64,000 bases of DNA from Plasmopara viticola. Taxonomy: Eukaryota > Oomycota > Peronosporomycetes > Peronosporales > Peronosporaceae. Location of the stretch: NCBI GenBank assembly GCA_001695595.3, contig MBPM02000062.1:1-64000 (forward strand), given 5' to 3'. The notes beneath the pieces were generated by a model, which was not told where the DNA came from, searched no databases, and was given only the letters and a program-made list of their open reading frames with translations. Both the position numbers and the translations under genes were made by a program. Positions 18,777 to 28,940 of the stretch are shown here, piece by piece. Position 1 is the stretch's first letter, and each line of letters opens with the position of its first letter.

Positions 18777-21700
18777 TCATCCGTGTTGCTGCCCCAATCT
18801 GCATCCGAGTATGCTTTGACCGCAACGCTTCCACTTCCTCGGTAGACGATACCGATTTGACGCGTGGTCTTCAGATACCGTACTACTCGAATTGCTGCGC
18901 TCCAATGTTGTAGTCCTGGGTTCTTCAGAAAACGTGATAGCTGTGTCACCACTTATGCAATATCAGGCCGAGTGCATGTCGTTATGTACAGCAAGCATCC
19001 GTTGTGGGTGACTGCTTTGACGACAGCTTCAATCCTGATACGCATGGGTTTTCAACACTCTCGGCCTCTTGTTGACCGAATCGCTTGACCACATCATCGA
19101 TGTAGCGAGTCTTTTCGATCATCAATAATCCAGCTGACCTGTCGTGATCAATTTCCATACCCAAAATAAATTCCGCCTGACCAAGTTCCTTCATCTTGAA
19201 AGCATTCTTGAGTACATCCTGTACTTGATTTAAATTTTGCTGCTCCTTGCTGCGATAATCATGTCATCCACATATAATCCAACGTAAGCAAAACCTTCTT
19301 TAGTGCTCTTGACATAAACACATTGATCTGCTCCGCAACTCTTAAAGCCATTCCTGACGAAGACACGATGTATTGTCTAGTTCCAAGCACTCGCTGCTTG
19401 ATTCAGTCTGCGAATAGCATTGTTCTGTTGACATATGTATCCTTGAGCGTTGTCGACACCAAGCGGAACTTCCATAAAAACGTTGTCCGTCAACACGCTA
19501 TTGAGAAATGCCGTGTCGACGTCCAGCTGTTCCATTTGATAGCCACATTCAACACATACCGCGAGAATTATTCAAATCGATTTCATGTTGGCAACCGGGG
19601 AATGCGTCTCGAAAAAGTCAACGCCATACTTCTTCCTGAAACCTTTCGCGACCAGTCGTGCCTTGTATCGCACGATAGCGCCATTCTGATCACGCTTCTT
19701 GGCAAAAACCCATCGTGATCCAATTGTTCGTCCAATCTTCCCTCGTGGCTGCAATGTCCACGTTTTATTCTCTTCGTGAAAGCGAAGCTCAGCATTCGTT
19801 GCTTCACGCTATTTCATTGCATCGTCGCTTTCCATTGCTTGAGTATAAGTGTTCGGTGAGTCTGTCTTATCGTCAATTTCCACGGCATAGGCATGAAAGG
19901 CTTTCGCAATTAGTCCATCTTCGTCAATACTAGCACGCTTTGGAGTCGGTGGGCCCTCACTGCCTTCTGTTGACTCTCCACCATCGAAGCCGTTTCTTAG
20001 CATTAGCACTGGCTCACGTCTTATTTGTGTTCGCTCCACTTCAGGCCGAAACACCGAATGATCTTCCTGTTGCACTTGGGAAGGTTGATGATACTCCGTT
20101 AGCTTAATCCTGTTTCGTACAGGGCTCTCAGAAGGCATTAGCCGCTGTACAACGGCGCTTGGCGTATGATCCACATCATCCAGATCAACATCCTCGACTG
20201 TCTCTTCGACAGCTCCCATGGGATCGTCCGCAACTGACTGTCGAACTACTTGATGCTGAACATTGACAACATCACCATCCTTAATAACTTAGACAATTGT
20301 TTCCGGCTTAAGCTCTTGCGCGCCATTGATGCCGCTCACCTCACGCTCATCCAACTTTACAGAGCGGGTCACTTTAAACTTGGCATTTTCCAAGTCAAAC
20401 AAGCGATAGCCCTTGACATTCTCTGCATAGCCAAGAAACATACACTTGAAGCTCTTGGGTTCCAATTTGGTCCGTTTCGCATTGTCTGTTCATACGCTCC
20501 GCCACTCCGTTCTGCTGCGGGCTGTATGGGGCGGAGCGCTGGTGTACAATGCCATTCACTTGACATATTCCAGCCATTTTTCTGTTGACGAACTCGATTC
20601 CGTTGTCGGATCGCAAACATCTTAGTCGTCCACCCCACTGGTTTTCGTATATCGTCAGAAACTTCTTGAACTTGCCAGCCACTTCACTCTTGCTCTTGAT
20701 CAGAAAAAATGCAACATATCGTGAAAAGTCATCCACAAACGTGAGAATGTGTTTGGCACCACCCTTCGGAATATTCTCATTGGCCCCATGACATCTGTGT
20801 GAAAACGCTCCAACACACGTGTCGTCTTTGTCAGTGAACGAGACGGAAAACCGTGATCGTCTTCTTGCCCTTCAAACAGCCGGCACACAATATTTCCACA
20901 CTTTGCTTGACAATTGGGATACCATTAGTTAATCGCTCTGTCCTGTTCAGCGCATCCTTGCTGGGGTGCCCCATGCGTGCATGCCAAAGCTCCCTTTGAT
21001 TGTCAGCCCCGGCATATTCAACGATACATGCTTCTTCTTGCTCACAGTCAAGAAAATACGACTTTCCAACCTTTATGCCCGACGCAATTGCTTGCTTCTT
21101 GTTCCAAATGACACATGACGAACGCAAGCAATTCCACACTCATGCCACGCTCTGCCAGCTTGCCAACCGACAGCAACCTTCTGTCGAGTCCGGAAATGTG
21201 CAGAACTTCAACCATGTGAATCCTATTTCCGTTCAAACCAGTCAATTTTACCGTGCCGGCTCCTTTGACAAGCAACTTTTTCCCGTCTGCAATCTTAACT
21301 TTGATGCTAGCTTCTAGGCCCTTGTAATGAAAGAAGTCCTTCCTGTGTGGGGTCATGTGGGAAGTTGCTCAACTGTCAATCAGCCATCCTGATGACCTCC
21401 CTTCACCAACAGCAAACACCGTGTCGTCGCTGTTGAATCGTTTACCAGCCGGGCAGTATCGCTTCATGTGTCCAAACTGGGCACAGTTGAAGCACTTGCC
21501 TTTGAATCCGCCGTTATTGCGTGGAGGACCACTCTTTCGTCCATTGTCCCGTCCACCTTTGAATCTTCTAGCATTTCCATTTACGCGAAACGCTTTCTCT
21601 GTAGCTTCTTTCCTCTGCAGCTTCTCTGACTCATTGAGCAGCTTCTTCTTGACTTCTGTCAACGAAATGTCCCTTGCATTCTCCACAATTGACAAATTCA

Positions 21701-22350
21701 AGTCATACTCCGAAGGAAGACTGCTGAGAAGTACCACCAGCTGGCGTGACTTATCAATTTACTCTCCCGTAGTCTGTAGTCCCACTACTAGCTCGTGAAA
21801 AGAGTCCAGATGCTCTGCCATGCTTATTCCACTTTCCATCTTGAACTCATGTTGTCGACGAGTCATCACAACACGATGTGAAGAGTCAAGCGATTGTAGA
21901 AATCGCGGAGGGTTCCCCACGCCTCCATAGCACGCGTAGCTGCCCGAATTTGATCTGGTGCTGGACCTCAACGCCTTGAGCAATGATGCCTAGCCCTTGG
22001 CATCATTAACAAGCCACGCCTCCGTGACGTCCTTCTCTTCCTTGACGGCCATGATGTGTCCCAAAAGACCCTTCCGCTCCAGGGTCACCCTCATTTTAAA
22101 CTCCCAGTGGTAATAGCTACCACTTCCTAGGAGGACTTCGGTGCGCTTGTTCATATTGGGCGAGAACGTTGCTTGAGAAGGCAGGCTTGTTGCGGCTGTC
22201 AATCTGTTAAGTAGAAAGTAAAACCCGAAGTGAATATATTCATCTTGACCAATGAACGGCTACCATATGTAATTACTAACTGTGACGTAATTGTAATTAC
22301 TGTGAAGCCATCCACCTGTTTAGCGTGCATTTAGCGGTGTAATTTTAACA
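18777..22350 (-). mobile_element. Copia-B element, left arm (5' LTR to RNase H, 3' end missing)
   Basis: Ty1/copia element reading right to left: 5' LTR (22,205-22,350), gag (22,202-21,369) with zinc knuckle CFNCAQFGHMKRYC, protease with IDS then a TGA where Gly is expected (DSG), a pre-integrase HHCC finger, integrase with D (HTDVMGP), D (SDNG) and E (GVAERMNR), reverse transcriptase with YVDDM, and RNase H through YSDADWGSNTDDR. It then stops at about 18,777. A 196-bp deletion near 20,490 removes the part of integrase after the catalytic Glu. Several stops make it non-functional. A cut in RNase H at nearly the same codons also occurs in Copia-A, on the other side of the PLV-CRN cassette. 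Confidence 0.9.
22205..22350 (-). repeat. Copia-B 5' LTR, left arm
   Basis: A 146-bp LTR with terminal inverted repeat TGTTAA...TTAACA. It directly precedes gag. I cannot point to a convincing primer-binding site after it. The matching 3' LTR is missing, so the insertion's target-site duplication cannot be checked. Confidence 0.75.
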
Positions 22351-23375
22351 ATACTGATTTAGCCTCACCGGCCAAACAGTTGTATGGAGTGTCAAGGTAA
22401 AAGCGACGCCAGTCGTATAAAAAAGACGCTCTCTTCAAACCAGTCGTACACAACAGTCTCTTCGAGCTTTTCTTTGCGAGTAATGAACGCCCGTAGTGAA
22501 ATGCTTACGTTTGCATATAATTGTGGGTGACATAGCTACACATGTTGATAATATAGGTCAGCAAAGCACATTAAATGGCAAAGTTCTACAGGTGGGATGC
22601 ATAGAGCAATCAAATACGGGTACAAAGTTTCGCAAGATGTAGGAATTCGTGTAGGACTTAAATGGTACCACAAATAGATGCCAAGACTGCACCGCTAGAT
22701 AAAAATAGAAATGCAATGCGGAATAATCCCTGGACATCACAAATGATCGCTTGAATAATGAAAATACCATATCTACAGAAATAGTTGACAGGTTAGCTCA
22801 ATGTTGTGTAATGGTTAGTGCATCTCAATTTAAGACATTGCCAGAAGTGTCGGACTAAATGAATTTCGACGATTTCGGCATCACTGAGCTGTTGCTCATG
22901 AGTATCAACGCCGCTCCTAATTGAGTTGGAAAGGCGTAAAGCCTTCACAATAATGCCTGTGGAGTATTGCAGTCAATTTTAATGCAAAAATTGTCAGTGG
23001 GTTGGAAACGTCGAACATTCGATATCGAACCAAAATTGTGTCATTGCTGGATTGCATAGCTATCAGACAGATCCATTACGGTCATGCGAACCCTCTTACT
23101 TGTCAATGATCGTCTCAGCAGCTACGACTTTGCTTGGCTCTTAAGTGGCCATCGCGTGAATAAAAGTGGATTGGTGGACCACACACACATTTACGTTATT
23201 GGCAAATTATTTTTCTTTTTAACGATTAGTTGTGTCATAAACTACCATCTTCATTGAATGCTCAAAACGTCTTCGCACGAAGAGCTTCCCTACTTAAGTC
23301 CCTTTCCCGCTACAAATTTTTTTAGGGTGGACTCGATGGATTGCTTCACTTGCATTAAATTTATGAAGCCGGTAT
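22351..23375. other. No recognisable gene (palindrome B, left)
   Basis: About 1 kb between the Copia-B LTR and the next copia remnant. It contains only short open frames (for example 22,558-22,770) with no familiar motif, and they are broken or shifted in the mirrored copy. Near 22,920 the sequence reads as degenerate, possibly old transposon, DNA. Confidence 0.5.
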
Positions 23376-24002
23376 AGACACACCCTTTTTTGGAAACAAC
23401 CAGCGAAGCGGAGTACATTGCCCTAAGCTGAGCGGTTCAAGACGGTATGTGGGCTCATCGCTTACTGTGCGAGATTCTGGATGCGGCAGGTGAGCCTGGA
23501 CCGGAGCTCAAGATTCTTGATGACAACCCGTTTTGCCTCAAGATGACCAAAAAATTCTGTCAATCACGGCCAAGCCACACATATTGACATCAAGTACCAC
23601 CACATCCGCGACGAAGTCAAGCGTGGCAAAAAACACTTTGAGTATTGCGAGACCGAAATCATGCTGGCGAGCATTATGACAAAAGGCTTACCAGGACCGC
23701 GCCACAAGAATACGACAGCAGCCCTTGGCATACAAGCCGCTCGCATTGAGGGGCGTGTTGAGGGTTATGGATTTCAGGTAACGTACACAATCCAACCCGG
23801 TCCAATCCGAACCGCGGTTCAACATGATTTTTGCTTTAACAGTTTAAGGTGATTACGTCATGTAGAAGGTTACGAGAGGTAGAAGTATGAGCCCCAATAA
23901 ATCAATCACTTCCAAAGTTTCTTCCTCTTAGTCAAATGACTTCGATTCAACGCAAACGACTCTTCACTTCGCTTCTTCAGCCTTCCTTATCTTCCGGTCT
24001 CA
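23376..24002 (+). mobile_element. Copia 3' end: RNase H tail and 3' LTR (Copia-A type), left arm
   Basis: Begins with the second half of a copia RNase H (SEAEYIAL, one stop, then GMWAHRLLCEILD) and the end block ATHIDIKYHHIRDEV, which is read across a frameshift. A purine-rich tract (TTGAGGGGCG) precedes an LTR starting TGTTGAGGG at 23,756 and ending near 24,002 (about 247 bp). The LTR matches the 5' LTR of Copia-A at 49,842-50,089, with about one difference per ten bases in the first part. It starts some 25 codons after the point where Copia-A is cut elsewhere, so it could be the displaced 3' half of a related element. Confidence 0.8.
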
Positions 24003-27000
24003 GAACTTTAATACGAGCCCTAAAACTGGAAGCTGTACATAAAATGCTGTGTATCATCCGAAATATGTACTTATTCCTGATAGAGCTGTGGCAGCGGAAT
24101 CCTTACATATCCCTTGGAGTCACACGGGATCCAGGTCGTTCCAAGACCTAGCGTTGGGAATGCGTGCCAGACTGAGCTTTGCGATTGTTGATTGCGGACA
24201 TCAAATGTCGTCTTCAGCAGCATGGGTTCAATGAAAGAAACATCGCCACTAGACGTGTGCCATTCTATGGGATCGGGATTGTAACCTTGACAAAGCCGCC
24301 GAGCATCTGTTTAGAGACTTTTTAATCAAACAGAGCGCATAGGGTCGCACTATGCCAAACTTTTAGATACGTTTGGCCGAACTGAAAAAAAAGAGTAACT
24401 GTAGAATCTCTTCGAGGTATTTTTCACGCCGCATGCAGCTCGCGGCTTCGGCTCCCACAACATGCTGCGGGGGCTTGCGAATTACCTTCATGGGTATACC
24501 CGAAAATATGTTTTTCTTTGGATATACCCGAAATTATGTTTTTCTTTGGATAAAACGGTCACCACCTTTTTACACCAATCAAATGTAAGTCTGGTGCCGA
24601 GACCTTGACATTTTGCCATGTTTTAAGATTTGCAGCATGTGTCATTTTGCACAATTGAGCCCTTGCCGTACATCGATCTCGTACCACGCTGCTGGAAGGT
24701 CATCAAAGCCAGCCGAGTAATCTTTCTGTAAGCGCTATTTTGTCCCAACATAATCGTTTGCTTATCGAGTGTTCGCCGCTGTTTGGCTGTGAGTCTTGAT
24801 TTCGTGTGTTTGAACAGTCCACATAGCCTAACAGGGTTAAATCGACGTTGCACAGCAAAATTGACTAAAGCAGGGAGCCCCAGTTACACCTGTGCTCGGC
24901 AGTCATTGCCGACGCAACCATTGTGACAATTACATCCAAAATATTTGGTACTTTTATTGTCACTTGATACGCTGCCAGCGTGGGTACTGTGAAGGAAGTA
25001 TCGAGAGCCTTGTTCCTCTTCTGTGTCATCTCGATCGAACATAGGTGCAAGTGACCCTAGGTTCGCACCCGAGAACAGGTGCAGGCGGACGCTTAGGTCC
25101 TCTACTGCGCGAAAAAGCGTCTCAATCGCGATGGACATGCCCGGCAGTTAACGAGGGCACCTCCGCAGTTCAGGCTTTGGATGAGACCGCGAGACCGTCA
25201 CTAGATAAACTAGTGATTTTGATGGAGCAAATTCATATTATTGGTATACTGAGAGCCGCGTTAATTGATATCAAACATTTTCAGGATAATCGTGAGCAAT
25301 TTTGATCAGGATCAAAACTTGCAAAGGTCCGAAAAGTTTACCCTTCATGAATCAAGTATTTCTAGCGCAAGTGTCCACGACGAGGATCCTCTTTCTACCG
25401 AGATCATGTGAACAAGGAATTGAATTTAGTAATCAGTGAGTCTGTTGGTGTCCAGATCGCCCAATGCGAGATGATAAACTGTATCTTTGCGATGAAGTAA
25501 AGTGGAGCATGGACGACGATATAACAGTTCAATAATCACCGATCGTGCAGTTGAGCACCATTAAGTGAGCACGCTTCTCTTCGTTCGTGTATATTTAAGT
25601 CACATCTTCGATATATGTAGTAGGTTTTGCCTCTTATGACGATGTCGACGCCATCGTGACCGTTGCAGTACAAATCGTTTCATAAAACGATAGATTTGCC
25701 CTATTTTGTTGACTGGTTACTATTCGAAGATTGTCCAGCTTGGTAAATTCTATCTCTCTGTATGCAATGAGCCGAGAGTAAACAAGCAGATGCAATTAAT
25801 CTTTTGTGAGCAACTTGGTACTAGATACTGTGCCACCTTTGTTAGACGGTGCATTGATCCCATAAATGATCACGGGCAACCCGCGCAAAGCAAAGATGGC
25901 TCAGAAATAAGTTGGCTAGGGGGACTGTGTCGAGACCATTGATTCTTTGCCGCTTTGGCGAAATTGCTTTTGCTGTGTTGGATCTGAGTGCAGAGGGTTT
26001 CATTACACATCGTACAACATTTTGCTAGCACGATGACCTAGGGTGATTTCCATTGCAACTTATTTCGGAGCGCTTAGAAGCTCTCTCAGTCCTATTCTAT
26101 CTGGGATGCAAACAGCCCCTTCAGTGTCTGGTCCTTCCATTCTAGGAAGCAACTGTATTATATACTGTGTATTGAAATATCGCAACACAGAACACAGCCT
26201 TCAACGTGTCATAATAAATTGGAGGGCGTGTATGAGATAAGAAATGATCAATTTGTGCGTATTTTTGGGCAAGCTTACGATAATTATTCGGTCACTCGAC
26301 GATAAGTAGCAAAAGAGTAATCCTTAATGAAGCGGATAAATAGAGTACGTTTGGAGCCATGTGCTACGGACGGCTTTCCACCGGACAAACGCAAAAGGTT
26401 ATGCATATAGTGCACGCTTAATCGGTTATTAAACGCTGCAAAGAGAGCTACCATAACACCAAACTGGAAGAAATTTGTGTCGCTTCACGTGTACAGCGTC
26501 TACAATTTGATCGGCCGATCGTATTGATCTTTTACCCAAGAATTTAACGAGTTATGACCAGCTCTCTTTAGATTGAAAGAGCCTCGAGGATGTATTAGTT
26601 ATCGACTTTGAATCTGCAAGAGCGATGTGATTCGGGTCACTGGTATTCGGCTCACTATGATTGAATTTGCCGAAAGCAAGCTCAAAAACTTTTCTGGGAG
26701 ATATAAGTCTAGGTGTCCGTCACTATCCCGAGACGTTGGTATATCTACGACATTTCCTGCACGCGAAGACGATGACACAAAACACAGGGAAAGTCAAGTG
26801 ACGATTGTGCCGATGTAACCGCACCAAGGCGCTCCAGAATTTAGTTCTTTCCTGCGCTTTCCTGCCAGAGCCGGTATTGCTTTTGACAGGAGCTAATGGC
26901 TATCGTGCTGATGAGCTTGGTCTAATGCTTTGGTCAAGTGGTGAAGATGCGCTTTTTTGGAAGCTGCCTCTTGCTTGTCAGCGATAGATGGAGGTATCAC

Positions 27001-27288
27001 CACGCCTGATAAACATTTCTTTTACTGTACGTATATCAGATGGACAGAGCCTGGAAATAACATCAAGCTAAGCAGTTAGCCACTTACTATCAAGGCGTCG
27101 GGAAAGTCGTGTTGCGGAAGCCAGACAGTGTGGTCTTGAGACATCGACAAGCCTGCCTAATGAGTTAACCCGACTGGTAGTTGTAAGTTCAGGCTCGCAA
27201 AGTAGTCGTTGATGAAGCTATCATCAAGTTAGAAGGGGATGCGGATAACATTCGCGTAGTAGTAAACGTTTTGGGCGCGGCACAAATT
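24003..27288. other. Unassigned block, palindrome B left arm
   Basis: More than 3 kb without a gene I can name. A 28-bp direct repeat (TATACCCGAAA..TTTTTCTTTGG) lies near 24,495-24,550. A cysteine-containing frame on the minus strand (24,623-25,138) is broken here but open in the mirrored arm. Near the inner end (27,200-27,340) the plus strand reads like coding sequence (VVVDEAIIKLEGDADNIR) that runs across the arm boundary into the spacer. The remaining short frames look like chance. Confidence 0.5.
24623..25138 (-). pseudogene. Broken copy of an unknown Cys-rich protein, left arm
   Basis: Equivalent of the 171-codon frame at 31,091-31,606, here stopped by TAA right after CRAQV. It keeps the GCNCHNGCVGNDC segment. 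No family recognised. Confidence 0.35.
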
Positions 27289-28940
27289 CGCGACAAGCTT
27301 TTGACCTATACACGATCCGGCAGTAGCATCAACTTTACTTAAGTCGCAATTGGTAATCTTTAACGCAGATAAATTCGTAAAGTGGGTAAAGCGCTTGGTG
27401 ACATGCAAATTATCGTCTGTGCTTTACACGCTATCAGTACGCAGCGTAGAAATGAAAAGCATGGCCTTGTCTCTACTATTAGCGCGAGCGTGCTACCCTT
27501 CTCAAAGAGCTAGGGGGCGTAGCTTGTTTGCAGTGGCTTGCCTAGCGCGGACTTTCTCAATGTCGGTAAAGAACTTGTCCGTCGGTTTGTGGCACGCTGG
27601 TTGACCAAATTTTTCGCGGTACTCCTGACATGAATTAAGAGCTACCTCTTCGCGAAGACGCGAGGTGGCAACCATTGTTAAACGAGTTGCTAGGAGCTAC
27701 AGACTAGGTCAAAGCATGCACGCAAGCGGTATAGAATATGAGTCTATGCGTTGCAAATGATAAAGTTCACAAAGCTGAATCATAGTATGGCACACGAGCA
27801 ATATAAGACAGGCGTCCAAGCGTCACAAGCTGATGAACATGAAAGAGGCCGGAATCAAGTTGCACACCGTGAGTGTCATGTGCGAGGCAAGTACCATTTT
27901 TGTCTTGTGTAAGGGTAGGTAAGCAGACCTATTTTCTCCGCAATATACTTAGCGAATAAAAGTTTTGTGCGTTGAGCAATTCAATCCTGAATAGCAAACT
28001 TTGAAAGCGCAAACTATTCGAGAATTGTATTAGTATTGAGCAAGAACTCAATTTTTAAGTCGACTTGCTCTGCATATATTTTTATCGACCGTGTCAATGA
28101 TTCCTGTGTGACTTGTGAAACCTAGGATCATATGGTGACCATCACACGTCATGTGCGTTAAGGCGCTTGATTTATATAATCCGACAATTCTGTCATCAAA
28201 GCTATTATGCGCCTTCGGAAAGCGGCTCTTTACTTTTCTCACTACTTTTGACCTAAGCTGAATAACGCACTCGAAAAGAGGAAAATTTAAATTGCGACAG
28301 GAACGTATATAAATAAATTTGAACATGATTTTGGGAAGTCGAGGTGTCTATGCTCGAGTTCTAGTCAAAAAGAGAACTCGTTCTGGCGTCGTATCAAGTC
28401 GCTCAAGTCGGAACCTGCGAATTCGAAAGTAAGTTGATTAAATCCATGGCGGTCGGCAACAGAGAAGCCCCTTTAGCATGAGAGTAATTAGTAGTGAGCA
28501 ATTCGAAAGAAACGCCATAAAAATGACTTGCTACTGACGCTGCAAGAAAGATAAAACGACTCAAAAATGCTGATTAAAATAATAAGTTTTGCTACCGAAA
28601 GGAGTGTATAGTCGCAGAAATGGTATCTGTTCGTTTCATTTCGGTGGTGAATCGATAGCTTCAATATTAGAGCCGACCGTGCATCTAATGCAATCTCATT
28701 TGAAACGCAAAAGAAGGATGCAAGACCAAATCCAGAAAGCATCTTTTTGACATAGAAAAAAGGTCTTTACTTATGGCACAGCGAATTAAAGTAAACGTGT
28801 TCTCTTGCTGTGTTTAAAACGAAATCGTATATAAGAAACAACGCGCAATGCACGTACGTTGACGTTGTTGGTAAAAGAAAAGTTGAAATGTGAAAGCGTG
28901 ACTAGGGGCTTTAATTTACGACATTTTCGTAGGATTGCTA
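27289..28940. other. Spacer of palindrome B
   Basis: 1,652 bp present once between the two 20-kb arms. The left edge continues plus-strand coding-like sequence from the left arm (RDKLLTYTRSGSSINFT then a stop). No known domain, LTR or terminal repeat is visible. The right part (28,050-28,900) is AT-rich with small minus-strand frames that I consider chance. Confidence 0.6.

Larger units (their letters stand above)
7343..27288. repeat. Palindrome B, left arm (about 20 kb)
   Basis: Inverted partner of 28,941-48,146. In order it holds Copia-A (partial), PLV copy 2, CRN copy 1, tandem repeats, an ExoX-C-like gene, Copia-B, a copia 3' end and an unassigned block. Compared with the right arm it has about 1 kb more PLV sequence (protease and neighbouring genes) and lacks 196 bp of the Copia-B integrase. 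The inner end is at about 27,288, where both arms share GGCACAAATT and then diverge. Confidence 0.9.

Noticed and set aside
18540..18777. ATPase 3' part expected here if the cassette were a circular element integrated through the ATPase gene
   Set aside because: Translations of this stretch in all minus-strand frames show no ATPase sequence after the Walker B region.
22800..22850. tRNA-like stretch GGTTAGCTCAATG..GGTTAGTGC suggesting a SINE head
   Set aside because: No matching B box or acceptor stem pairing could be traced.
26627..26987. Two 60-63 codon frames present in both arms
   Set aside because: Conserved only because the arms are near-identical; no domain and no codon bias visible.
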